Below are positions 9,868 through 21,356 of a DNA stretch of 64,000 nucleotides, one piece after another. This DNA is from Achatina immaculata (Eukaryota; Mollusca; Gastropoda; Stylommatophora; Achatinidae): NCBI GenBank assembly GCA_009760885.1, contig CM019713.1, positions 2,809,031-2,873,030 on the forward strand. The letters are read 5' to 3'. Under the pieces are notes generated by a model. That model made no database searches. It was not told where the DNA came from and was given only the letters and a program-made list of their open reading frames with translations. Each line of letters starts with the position of its first letter. Position 1 is the stretch's first letter. The position numbers and the translations under genes were made by a program.

Positions 9868-11174
9868 GCTGTTGGCGAGATCTTCAGCTGCCGTGCGTGG
9901 AGCGGTGCTCTTCCCGGCCAATGAAGAAATTTGCAGATGAGGTTGCCGCGCAGCATCACTGCGGAAAAGGTGGTTGAAAGAATAAAGGGAAGCAAACAGT
10001 CAAATCACGGCACCTCTGGTCTGGAGGTCAGCCACGTCCTGAGTGCAGTCATATCGGGTGAAATGCATGAACCAGCTTGTCCCAGAGGTTAAGTCACTGC
10101 TGGCTTAACTTTTCAAATGCCGCGCGTGGAGTGAAGCTCCTCCCGGTTAAGGAAGTAAATGCGGAAATAAAGGTTGCTGTGCGGCGCCGATGGGAAAAGG
10201 TGGTGGAAAGTGAAGTTTAACCTGGTATGTCCAGTAGTATCGCTACGAGAGCTATACCACGGCACCTCTGCTCTAGAGGCCGCCTACGTCCGAAATACAC
10301 CTACACTGGTGAAATATGCCTAAACCGGCACACACCAGGGGTCGAACTCGATGGCTAGACATGTCATGCCACCTCCGCTCTAGAGGTCGGTAACGCCTGA
10401 TAAACACCCATACTGGTGAATTTTGCCTAAACCGGCTCATACCAGGGGTGAATCTTGAAGGCTATGAATGTCACAGTACCTCTGCCCTAGAGGTCCGTCC
10501 CGTCCCAAACACGCCCATACTGGGATAATGCCTAAACCGGCTCAACCCAGGGGTAGAAGTCACTAGTGGCGAGGATTCATCCTCCTGGACAAAAGCTCCA
10601 TCCTGGTCACAACTAGGAAGGGTAGCGGCCACGACTGCAAAATGCTGAAGTCGGAGACACTGGACCAGGGAAGTCTAGATAGGCAACCACCTCTCACCCG
10701 GCGGGGATGTCTGCGTATCCTAATCACGCTGAGGTTTTCCGGTGAGAAAGTCCAACCCTGGACTGGATGGGCGACCACCTCTCACCCGGCGGTGATACAC
10801 GGGTATCTCAAAACACGTCGAGGTTTTCCGGTGAGAAAGTCCAACTCTGACCTGGGTGGGCTAACGCCTCTCACCCAGCGGGGATGCTCTGATATTCCAA
10901 ACACGTCGAGGTCTTCCGGTGAGAAAGTCCAACCCTAGACCAAACTGGTGCAATGAAAACCACGGTGTCACGCAATCCCGCTTCTGAGACCCACCAAGAA
11001 TACAGGCTAAAGCACTGTGATACTCTGAACCCCTTGTGGTCCTTTCGTGGAACTCGTGTGGTCTATTTTGGACCACACAGGGGACCACCGGACCTAACGA
11101 GGACCACATGTGTGAATTCAGTAGGTTCACAGTGCGGTTTTTGGTGGTAGAAGTGAACGAAGAAGAAGAAGAAG
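9867..11174 (+). mobile_element. 1.3-kb non-coding retroelement, copy 1 (joined to 18S)
   Basis: Non-coding, built of tandem modules. A units: 9868-9976 and ~10092-10215, each with a GTGGAG...CTCCC hairpin and ending GGAAAAGGTGG. B units: ~10005-10090, 10257-10365, 10366-10475 and 10476-10560, each with a CCTCTgctctAGAGG hairpin and an ACTGG...ACCAGGGG arm pair. Bridge: 10560-10690. C units: three, starting about 10686, 10771 and 10864, each with CTCACC near the start and GGTGAG near the end. A unique 3' domain follows, then GTGAACGAAGAAG and a GAA tail. The 5' edge CGCTGTTGGCGAG is the same in the two other copies. A 98-codon frame over the C units is kept in all copies but is made of the repeats. 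Confidence 0.85.
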
Positions 11175-11186
11175 ATTATTGTCACT
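11175..11186. repeat. Target-site duplication, right copy
   Basis: ATTATTGTCACT directly after the GAA tail. The interrupted array unit resumes from here. Confidence 0.9.
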
Positions 11187-11790
11187 TTATAACATATTAA
11201 AAGGAATAAAAAGAAGAAGAAGAAGAAGAAGAAAAAGAAGAAGAAGAAGAGAAAGAAGAATAAATCAAACTACATTAGGTAATTAAATACACTTTGTGTT
11301 ATTATTGTTACTTTATAACATATTAAAAGGAATAAAAAGAAGAAGAAGAAGAAGAAAAAGAAGAAAAAGAAGAGAAAGAAGAATAAATCAAACTACATTA
11401 GGTAATTAAATACACTTTGTGTTATTATTGTCACTTTATAACATATTAAAAGGAATAAAAAGAAGAAGAAGAAGAAGAAGAAGAAGAATAAAAAGAAGAA
11501 GAAAAAGAAGAAGAAAAAGAAGAAGAAGAGAAAGAAGAATAAATCAAACTACATTAGGTAATTAAATACACTTTGTGTTATTATTGTCACTTTATAACAT
11601 ATTAAAAGGAATAAAAAGAAGAAGAAAAAGAAGAAGAAAAAGAAGAAGAAGAAGAGAAAGAAGAATAAATCAAACTACATTAGGTAATTAAATACACTTT
11701 GTGTTATTATTGTCACTTTATAACATATTAAAAGGAATAAAAAGAAGAAGAAGAAGAAGAGGAAGAGGAAGAAATCAAACTACATTAAAA
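11187..11790. repeat. GAA-flanked tandem array, about 5 units of ~110-130 bp
   Basis: Each unit is a GAA tract followed by AATCAAACTACATTAGG, AATTAAATACACTTTGTG, TTATTATTGTCAC and AACATATTAAAAGGAATAA. Units vary mainly in GAA length. It is the continuation of the array at 9100-9158. Confidence 0.9.
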
Positions 11791-12063
11791 CTACTGATTA
11801 AAACTGATACAACAATATTATAAACTTTGGTAGAATTGCTAGAAACACGCTGTTTAGAACAAAAATATTGAGTGTTTGAGACCCTCTATAGTTTCAGGGA
11901 AATTAGATATCGTGAAATGTGTAGAATCAAGTAAGTGATGGAGAAATTTGAAGCTGAAATACAAAAGCATTATCTGTGAATTTTTAAGTTTGTTTTTTCT
12001 TGCAAGGTATTCCAAATACGAATAGTAAAGAAAGCTATGTTCTTCTTGTACAAGCCAAGTCTT

Positions 12064-12067
<4 letters not shown>
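11791..12067. other. Unassigned spacer
   Basis: AT-rich; no gene recognised. Confidence 0.5.

Positions 12068-12122
<55 letters not shown>
12068..12122. repeat. (AT)n microsatellite
   Basis: About 27 AT repeats. Confidence 0.95.
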
Positions 12123-12126
<4 letters not shown>

Positions 12127-12129
12127 TGT

Positions 12130-12785
12130 TTTAAGAAGACAGGTATTTAGATCTTGGGTAAGTTTTCACTGGAAGAAGTGGAGAGTTTTGAATATCTTGG
12201 ATCACTACTAACTAGTAGAGGAGATACAATGAGGGAAATTAAAAGGAGGACATCTATTGCTCTTCAGAAAGTAAAACAACTAAAGAATGTGTGGAGAGGA
12301 GCAGACAGAAGTACAAAAATAAGATTTTTAAGGTCATGCATCTTTTCCATCGCAACATATGCCTGTGATACCTTGACACTTAACAAAACAGCTGAGAAAC
12401 GCAGAAATGCCTTTGAATGTAAATGCTACAGAAGAGTTCTTCAAATATCATGGACACAAAAATGAACAAATATATCTATACTACAAGAACTTAATATTGA
12501 AGAAGACCGGCTAGTAAAGAGAATTAAAGAGAGAAAACTTAAATATTCTGGACACATTAAACGTCATAATAATCTAGAGAAGACCTTCTTGGAAGGGGTA
12601 CATAATGGGAAAAAGAAAGAGAGGAAGACCAAGGCGAAGACGGCTGCAAGACATCGTTGATGATTTGCAAATGGATGCATCAGCAGCAGGCCATCTTGCT
12701 CACAACCGAGAGGCCTACAGGAGTGCTATTTGGGAGGCAAAGTTCCGCAAGGGACATCAAATGAATGAATGAATGAATGAATGGG
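12130..12785 (+). mobile_element. LINE family E, 3' end with (GAAT)n tail
   Basis: A 104-codon frame (12154-12465) has the post-RT block FEYLGSLLTSRGD, then IKRRTSIALQKVKQL, an ATYACDTLTL block and FECKCYRRVLQISW. After a stop the C-terminus continues in fragments (SGHIKRHNNLE, MGKRKRGRPRRR, AGHLAHNREAYRSA). It ends in GAAT repeats (12763-12785), the element's tail. The same 3' end occurs at 33826-34060 and as a few bases on both sides of LINE F near 32010 and 32690. Confidence 0.8.
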
Positions 12786-12823
12786 TAAGTTTAGAATTAG
12801 ATAGAACCAGCGATGACAAATAT

Positions 12824-13115
12824 AGTAAAGGTAAAGGTAAAATTCCCGTTTCCATGCCATTAAGACATATTGGGGAAATACTGTGTTAGCTCCATATTTT
12901 CAGTGACCATCAGCACATGAAAGCGCGATGTGGTCAGTATCACGCCTGGCTGCTTTATCTTCCCAGATTTCTCTGGTACCCACTTTTAGAGGCTGGGTCA
13001 ACCCTGGAGCCTTTTTTGATGTGTACCAGAAAAAAAAATTCCATGCCTGGGATTGAACCCGGTACCACAGGATTAGTAAACCGAGCGTCTAACCACTCAG
13101 CCAACCAGGCCGCCC
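12824..13115 (-). mobile_element. tRNA-derived SINE, copy 1
   Basis: On the minus strand the head has box A (TGGCTGAGTGGTTAG) and box B (GGTTCAATCCC), followed by a ~210-bp body and a TTTACC-type tail. A perfect 8-bp duplication ACAAATAT flanks it (12816-12823 and 13116-13123). Related copies lie at 23068-23250 and 28522-28799. Confidence 0.9.
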
Positions 13116-13151
13116 ACAAATATGCCCCCCCACCCCGCTTAAATTTAATCC

Positions 13152-13207
13152 CAGAGAGAGAGAGAGAGAGAGAGTGAGAGAGAGAGAGTGTGTGAGAGAG
13201 AGAGAGA
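13152..13207. repeat. (GA)n microsatellite
   Basis: GA run with GT interruptions. Confidence 0.9.
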
Positions 13208-13882
13208 ATGATAGAGGAGAGAGAGGAGATAGCTCTGTACTTGTGTTGCTTTTGTAGACAGCGCTGGTATTTCCAAACTTACACCAGTTCTCACGCACAT
13301 AAAATAGCCACTTCTCTGAATTCTGCACTGCAGATTTGTCGAACAACAGCTGTTATGCGGGTCGCAGTCATAGTTGACGTAACACTTGCTTTGAACCTTT
13401 TTCTATTTTGTTTTACAGAATAAAAACGATGATAAAATGTGCTTATTTCTTTCATAATAACAGCACTGGTGTTGGATATCATTTTTCTTCCCCATCTATA
13501 TAAAACTAATGACGCAGAGTTAACATTAGTCGAGAAATTCAAAGCCGAAATCGCTGTCCGACAGCTGAGAACTAAGTCATTCTTAACCCGAAATAACTGG
13601 GGTATGAAAGTTTTATCATTCAACTGAAAAAAAAAATGTTCACAAAAATAAAACTTTTCTTTTTCAGAGATCATGCAGAGCGTTATAGTTTAATTAACAG
13701 TTGTAAGGACAAGACAGTTTAAAGTTCCATATGTGGAACAAAATCTATAACAGAAATGTTCCTGGAAATTTTCTTCAAGTTCCCCCGAGCTTCCTTGACC
13801 TATAGGGATATACCAGATGGACGCTGGCAGAAGACAGATCGCTCTCGTTAGCTTAAAAAGAATATAGTGCTGTATAATTCAT
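13208..13882. other. Unassigned region
   Basis: Short overlapping open frames occur on both strands, but none has a recognisable motif or splice context. Confidence 0.4.
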
Positions 13883-14175
13883 TGCGTGGCCAGTGGTGTA
13901 GTGGTTAGTGCTTTGTCTCTCGCCCTGATGTGGGTGGCACAGGTCTGGTGAAAGGCATCCCTAGTTACACAACTCAGTTGTAGAAAAGTGTACCTGGCTC
14001 TTTCTGGAACCGAGGAAATACCGCTTTTGGTAAAGGCAGCGGGGGATGTGTTGGTGACCACATCACTTTCTAGGTCTCTGACAGGTCAGGGAAAATACTG
14101 GCGCTAAAACAAGTTCGTGTAAATGCCTGTGTGATGAAGAAATTCAGTTCTTGTACACGCTGGAACTAACATCAT
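13883..14175 (+). mobile_element. SINE-like element with tRNA-like head
   Basis: Begins GGCCAGTGGTGTAGTGG then TTAG, a box A-like sequence, followed by CTTTGTCTCTCG. The later GGGGGATGTGTTGGTGACC part looks like a SINE body. Box B is not clear, and no target duplication was found. It ends near ATCATCATC. Confidence 0.5.
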
Positions 14176-14566
14176 CATCACGCGCCACCTCCCCAGTGAA
14201 AGCTGGTCTAATGGATCTCTAATTTGGCCCAGCCTCTTTTATTCACGTTGTATCGGCCGAAAGTTCGTTCCTGTCATTCTCAATGTTGTCTACTTTTATG
14301 TAAGATGGCCCGTTGCTGTGACTTTTCCCTTGCTTAAACTGTTCAGACATTTTACTACATGAATGTGGCTAATTGTTGTTATTGTTATTTTTCTTATTGT
14401 TATCGTTATTTTTTTCTGGTTCTTATTGTTATTTTTTCCCAAGCCTGCCTGAATAGAAGAGTAACACAGCTTTCCTAACAAAGAGGCTGCAGTTAAGTTT
14501 TGTCAATGTTGATCCGGTCTAATTATTCTGCAGATAGTATTTTTACTCTATTATTATCTTCTTCTT
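14176..14566. other. Unassigned region
   Basis: TTATTGTTATT-rich; no gene recognised. Confidence 0.4.
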
Positions 14567-14578
14567 CTTCTTCTTCTT

Positions 14579-14669
<91 letters not shown>

Positions 14670-14670
14670 A
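14560..14670. repeat. (TTC)n then (TAC)n microsatellite
   Basis: TTC repeats (14560-14580) switch to a long TAC/ACT run. The poly-Thr and poly-Val frames are artefacts. Confidence 0.95.
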
Positions 14671-14699
14671 GCCACAACCACTGGTACTAATGAGTAGAT

Positions 14700-15624
14700 T
14701 TTGGGTAAAAGTTTTTGTTTTATATATATAAATACATACACAAAACCCCTGCAGTGAAGCTGTGATAGGAAAATGTTAAGATTATTTAAAACAAAATTAG
14801 AAACTGCTTTATTAATTAACAAGAACACAGTTGTGACGTTTCATTTTATGCATTTGTCGTACAAAAAACCTCATAAAGGACAAAGAGATAGGAAAATAAT
14901 ATAAATAATTGCACATAAGTGATATATAACAAAGAATAATTGAGAAAATAGTAGGGAAAAAAGGGCGCACTTAGCTGTGACTTGCAAGAAGCTGCGTCCA
15001 AGAATGCGTGTGGTGAAGTATTATGAATGTTTAAATGAAGTCTTCAGAGGTATAATATTTGTACCTTACGAATGACTGGTAGCAAAGAGAGGGTGTATAA
15101 AAGAGAAATGACACAGAAGGATACAATGGTTATCAAGTTGAGAAAAAGAATGATCTATGTGGCTGGGGTAGAGAGTTTGTAATATAGTACACTGAAGGTC
15201 CTGAAAAACCAGTTGCAGAGGAAACAATAGGAAAGAGCATACTGATGAGGGAATATGACTGTTAAGAAAACAAAAGTTAAGTATAGCTATAGCTGAATTT
15301 CGAATTCAAACCATGTGGTTCCAGCGTTCCACATTCCTGGATGTAGTGTAGCTTTTTTCGGACGCCAGGAGGTTTCTGTCATAAGAATGACTTTTTAAAA
15401 TAGCTGTTACTATAAAATCTAACTTGCCTCTGCTGTTCTGGCCTACCAGTCTTACTACACTTCTACTAATGGCTAGTGTTATTGCTACTATGCGCCTTCT
15501 ACAGCTAATAATAATATTACATTTGATGCTGCTTATGCTACTTCTTCTACCATTGGTATTATTACTGTTATTACAACTTCTCTCCCCATTGTTAGTACTG
15601 TTCTAAGAAGCGTTAGCTACCTTA
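14700..15624. other. Unassigned region
   Basis: No gene or known repeat recognised. 15424-15606 is a Leu-rich frame over TTA/CTA-rich low-complexity DNA. Confidence 0.4.
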
Positions 15625-18206
15625 GTTTCGACTTCCACTCACCACGACTTCCACTCATCACGACTTAAACTCACTACGACTTCACGACTTCCATTCACTA
15701 AGACTTCACGACTTCCACTCACTACAACTTCCACTCACAACAACTTCCACTCACTACGACTTCCACTCACTACGACCTCCACTCACAACGACTTCCGCTC
15801 ACTACGACTTCCACTCACCATGACTTCCACTCACCACGACTTCCACTCACTACGACTTCCACTCACCATGACTTCCACTCACCATGACTTCCACTGACTA
15901 CGACTTCCACTCACTACGACTTCACAACTTCCACTCACCACGACTTCCACTCACTACGACTTCACGACTTCCACTCACCACGACTTCCACTCACCACGAC
16001 TTTCACTCACCACGACTTCACGACTTCCACTCACAACGACTTCATGACTTCCACTCACTAAGACTTCACGGCTTCCACTCACCACAACTTCACGACTTCC
16101 ACTCACCACGACTTCACGACTTCCACTCACCACGACTTCCACTCACCACGACTTCCACTCACCACGACTTCCACTCACTACGACTTCCACTCACTACGAC
16201 TTCACGACTTCCACTCATTACGACTTCTAGTCACCATGACTTCCACTCACTACGATTTCACAACTTCCACTCACTACGACTTCCACTCGCTACGACTTCA
16301 CGACTTCCACTCACTACGACTTCCACTCAGTACGACTTCACGACTTCCACTCACCGCGACTTCCACTCACTACGACTTCACGACTTCCACTCACTACGAT
16401 TTCCACTCACCACGACTTCCACTCACTACGACTTCCACTCACCACGAATTCCATTCACCACGACTTCCACTCATCACGACATCCACTCACTACGACTTCC
16501 ACTCACTACGACTTCCACTCTCCATGACTTCCACTCACCACGACTTCCACTCACCACGATTTCCACTCACCACGACTTCCACTCACCATGACTTCCACTC
16601 ACCACGACTTCCACTCACTACGACTTCACAACTTCCACTCTCTACGATTTTACGACTTCCACTCATCACTATTTCACGACTTCAACTCGCCACGACTTCC
16701 ACTCACGACGACTTCCACTCACTACGACTTCACGACTTCTACTCATTACGACTTCCAGTCACTATGACTTCCACTCACCATGACTTCCACTCACCACGAC
16801 TTCACAAGTTCCACTCACTATAACTTCCACTCACTACGACTTCCACTCACTACGACTTTCACTCAATACGACTTCCACTCAATACGACTTCCACTCACCA
16901 CGACTTCCACTCACCACGATTTCTACTGACTACGACTTCCACTCACCACGACTTCCACTCACCACGACTTCCACTCACTACGACTTCCACTCACCACAAC
17001 TTCCACTCACCACGACTTCCGCTGAAAACGACTTCACGACTTTCACTCACCACGACTTCCACTCACCACGACTTCCACTCACCACGACTTCCACTCACCA
17101 CGACATCCACTCACCACGACTTCCACTCACCACGACTTTCACTCACCACGACTTCACGACTTCCACTCACTACGACTTCACGACTTCCACTCACCACGAC
17201 TTCACGACTTCCACTCACCACGACTTCAAGTCTTCCACTCACCACGACTTTCACTCACCACGACTTCCACTCACTACGACTTCACGACTTCCACTCATCA
17301 CGATTTCTCTACTTTCACTCACTACGACTTCCACTCACCATGACTTCCACTCACCACGACTTCCACTCACTACGACTTCACGACTTCCACTCATTACGAC
17401 TTCCAGTCACTATGACTTCCACTCACCACGACTTCACAACTTCCACTCACTACGACTTCCACTTACTACGACTTCCACTCATCACGACTTCCACTCACCA
17501 CGACTTCCACTCACCACGACTTCCACTCGCTACGACTTCCACTCACCACGATTTCCACTCACTACGAATTCCACTCACCACGACTTCCACTCGCTACGAC
17601 TTCACGACTTCCACTCACTACGACTTCCACTCATCACGACTTCAACTCACCACGACTTCCACTCGCTACGACTTCACGACTTCCACTCACTATGACTTCC
17701 AGTCACTACGACTTCCACTCACCACGACTTCCACTCGCTACGACTTCTCGACTTCCACTCACTACGACTTCCACTCACCACGACTTCCACTCACTACGAC
17801 TTCCACTTATCACGACTTCCACTCGCTACGACTTCTCGACTTCCACTCACTACGACTTCCACTCACTACGACTTCCACTCAGCACGACTTCCACTCACCA
17901 CGACCTCCACTCACCACGACTTCCACTCGCTACGACTTTCACTCACTACGATTTCCACTCACTAAGACTTCCACTCACCACAACTTCCACTCACTAAGAC
18001 TTCCACTCACTAAGATTTCCACTCACCACGACTTCCAATTACCACGACTTCTTCACACCACGACTTCCACTCACCATGACTTCCACTCAATACAACTTCC
18101 ACTCACTAAGACTTCCATTCACCACGACTTCCACTCACTAAGACTTCCACTCACTAAGATTTCCACTCATCACGACTTCTACTCACCACGACTTCCACTC
18201 ACCACG
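15625..18206. repeat. Satellite, 16-bp unit with 8-bp insertions (~2.6 kb)
   Basis: The basic monomer is ACGACTTCCACTCACC or its CTCACT form. An extra ACGACTTC often makes a 24-bp variant. Monomers differ at single bases (CACG, TACG, CATG). Long frames over it (HDFHSPRLPLTTTS) cycle through three frames of the same monomer and are not a protein gene. Confidence 0.95.
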
Positions 18207-18339
18207 GCGACGGTCAAAATTGGCTCGCAAAAAAAAGTCCCAGGTTCACCCAGGCTCAAGAAAAAAAGGATACTAAGGTTAACGCTCTGGGAAGGACTAT
18301 GAATGACGCCGCTAGCTACGGAGTTAGTGCTGATGACGA

Positions 18340-18560
18340 CACTAGTCAGCAGTTTCTGGTCAACTAGTCAGCAGTTTCTGGTCAACTAGGCAGCAGTTTC
18401 TGGTCAACTAGTCAGCAGTTTCTGGTCAACTAGGCAGCAGTTTCTGGTCAACTAGGCAGCAGTTTCTGGTTAACTAGTCAGCAGTTTCTGGTCAACTAGT
18501 CAGCAGTTTCTGGTCAACTAGTCAGCAGTTTCTGGTCAATTAGTCAGCAGTTTCTGGTCA
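18340..18560. repeat. Minisatellite, 22-bp unit, about 10 copies
   Basis: Units CTAGTCAGCAGTTTCTGGTC plus AA, with TAGG variants. The duplicate at 20480-20567 has only about 4 units. Confidence 0.95.
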
Positions 18561-18992
18561 TTGATGGTTTAACCGCGTGCCATGAGGCCGGTTCACATTT
18601 CATAACTTTACCTTTGCCTTTCTTACTACTACGACTCATTTTACTATCACTGCTTCGGACAATTGCTCCGGCTGTTTCAATATATAGATAAAAAAATACT
18701 TACTCTCCAACATGAGGTGACATTTTTCGCATTTACAAGTAAAGTAATCAGGAATAAAATTGCCATGAGGTCTACTCTCGCCATTTTTCAATGTGCTGTA
18801 ATATTAGGTCACCTGGATATGAAAATATGGAGTGATCTTTTGCATATGTTTTTTTTTAAATTAAGAATGAACAAAAGGAGATTTGAAGAAACACTAATGA
18901 GACATCTGAGTCACTCCTTTCTGTTCTATGAAAAGAAGTGTTTTTGATGAATTGCTGAAAGTGTTCATTGTACAAATACAACGAGGTTTGCT

Positions 18993-19159
18993 GTGGTAGC
19001 AGATGTAGTAATTGTAGTAGTAATAGTAGTAGTAGTAGTAACAAGAGTAGTAGTAGTAGTAATAGTCGAAGTAGTAATAGTTGTAGTAATAGTAATAGTA
19101 GCAGTAGTAGTAGGGGGAGTAGTGGCAATAGTTGTAGCAGGAGAACTGAATAGTAGTAA

Positions 19160-19201
<42 letters not shown>

Positions 19202-19390
19202 CAGCAGCAGCTGCAGAAGCAGTAGTAGTAGTAGTAGTAATAGTAGTGGGGGGAGTAGTAGTAGTAGTAGTAGTAGTGCGGGTAGTAGTAGTGACTGTTT
19301 AGTAGTAGTAGTATTAGTAGTAGTAGTAGTAGTAGTAACAGTAGCAGTACCAGCAGCATTATTAGTAGTTTTAGTATATCAGCTGTAATA
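18993..19390. repeat. (TAG)n-rich microsatellite, copy a
   Basis: TAG repeats mixed with AGC, AAT and GGG interruptions. Open frames on both strands (poly-Val, poly-Ser, poly-Tyr, poly-Leu) are artefacts. Confidence 0.95.
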
Positions 19391-20028
19391 ATAGTAATTG
19401 TAACAGTATTTGCAGTCATTTTCGCGCAGACATAGACATCTATTTCTCTACAAATGCGACATTTCGTCTCTAGTTTTCAGCATCTCTGTTGAGTTTATCC
19501 TGTAGTGATGTGTGTGTGTGGGGGGGGGGGGGAGGGGGGAGTTGAGATATGCCCAGATTCTTGGCCTCAGTGGGTTGTTGCTGGCAACTACGGTGTCATT
19601 ATGGTGTCTGTTGCTCTTTGCCGCAGGTACATTGGTCCGCTGGGCCAAGCTTCAGCTAGTGGTATAGATTGTGTCTCAGCCTGCAATGTCCTGTTCTCCC
19701 TTCGATTAGTAGCAAATGGCGACAGTAAACAGTAACAGCAGTGGCACTGGAGTAGTCTAGAAATAGTAAAAGTAGTATTAGGCTGAAAAAAGGAGCAAGC
19801 GGAGGATTCATTCAATTAGTAAAGGCTTCGACATTATTCATATGAAATAGGAAAATTTGACATAACGTTTCCCTGGGTATTTCTTTGTTGTGCCTTTTTT
19901 TTGGTCTTCTTCTCTGTTTCTTAGTTGATGATTCCGGGTACGCATCCATTTCAAGTAACTGGTGTACAATTTGCAACGAATTTTTGTCGGTCCGCTTTGT
20001 GTAAGTATAGTATATACTTTGAAGAAGC

Positions 20029-20342
20029 CACGACTTCCACTCGCTACGACTTCACGACTTCCACTCACTACGACTTCCACTGATTACGACTTCCACTCAC
20101 CACGACTTCCACTCACCACGACTTCCACTCACGACGACTTCCACTCACTACGACTTCCACTCACCACGACTTCCACTCACCACGACCTCCACTCACCACG
20201 ACTTCCACTTGCTACGACTTTCACTCACTACGATTTCCACTCACTAAGACTTCCACTCACCACGACTTCCACTCACTAAGACTTCCACTCACTAAGATTT
20301 CCACTCATCATGACTTCTACTCACCACGACTTCCACTCACCA
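20029..20342. repeat. 16-bp satellite between duplicated blocks
   Basis: Same monomer family as 15625-18206. It starts abruptly after GAAGAAGC and ends at the second copy of GGTCAAAATTGGCTCGC. Confidence 0.95.
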
Positions 20343-21306
20343 CGGCGGCGGTCAAAATTGGCTCGCAAAAAAAAGTCCCGGGTTCACCCAGGCTCAAGAA
20401 AAAAAGGGTACTAAGGTTAACGCTCTGGGAAGGACTATGAATGACGCCGCTAGCTACGGAGTTAGTGCTGATGACGACACTAGTCAGCAGTTTCTGGTCA
20501 ACTAGTCAGCAGTTTCTGGTCAACTAGTCAGCAGTTTCTGGTCAACTAGTCAGCAGTTTCTGGTCATTGATGGTTTAACAGCATGCGATGAGGCCAGTTC
20601 ACATTTCATAACTTTACCTTTGCCTTTCTTACTACTACGACTCATTTTACTATCACTGCTTCGGACAATTACTCCGGCTGTTTCAATATATAGATAAAAA
20701 AATACTTACTCTCCAACATGAGGTGACATTTTTCGCATTTACAAGTAAAGTAATCAGGAATAAAATTGCCATGAGGTCTACTCTCGCCATTTTTCAATGT
20801 GCTGTAATATTAGGTCACCTGGATATGAAAATATGGAGTGATCTTTTGCATATGTTTTTTTTTTAAATTAAGAATGAACAAAAGGAGATTTGAAGAAACA
20901 CTAATGAGACATCCGAGTCACTCTTTTCTGTTCTATGAAAAGAAGTCTTTTTGATGAATTGCTGAAAGTGTTCATTGTACAAATACAACGAGGTTTGCTG
21001 TGGTAGCAGATGTAGTAATTGTAGTAGTAATAGTAGTAGTAGTAGTAACAATAGTAGTAGTAGTAATAGTCGAAGTAGTAATAGTTGTAGTAATAGTAGT
21101 AGTAGCAGTAGTAGTAGGGGGAGTAGTGGCAATAGTTGTAGCAGGAGAACTGAATAGTAGTAGTAGTAGTAGTAGTAGTAGCAGCAGCAGCAGCAGAAGC
21201 AGTAGTAGTAGTAGTAGTAATAGTAGTGGGGGGAGTAGTAGTAGTAGTAGTAGTGCGGGTAGTAGTAGTGACTGTTTAGTAGTAGTAGTAGTAGTAGTAG
21301 TAGTAA

Positions 21307-21356
<50 letters not shown>

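Larger units (their letters stand above)
18207..20028. repeat. Tandem segmental duplication, copy a
   Basis: Non-coding block: a 22-bp minisatellite (18340-18560), unique AT-rich DNA, a (TAG)n array (18993-19390), a G run (19520-19537) and a unique end GTAAGTATAGTATATAC. Almost identical to 20343-22052; copies differ mostly in microsatellite length and point changes. Confidence 0.95.

Noticed and set aside
9868..10215. Covarying pseudoknot (TTGGC/GCCAA against TTAAC/GTTAA) in the A units as proof of an HDV-like ribozyme
   Set aside because: On alignment the pairing bases in A1 and A2 are not at the same positions, so this is not homologous covariation; no ribozyme core could be confirmed by eye.
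13089..13177. Real tRNA gene at the box A/box B sequence
   Set aside because: It is the head of a SINE with body, tail and an 8-bp target duplication; there are related copies.
15884..18302. Long open frames (up to 320 codons) reading HDFHSPRLPLTTTS-type repeats
   Set aside because: They are the 16-bp satellite read through; the same peptide cycles appear in other frames, with no start context or splice sites.
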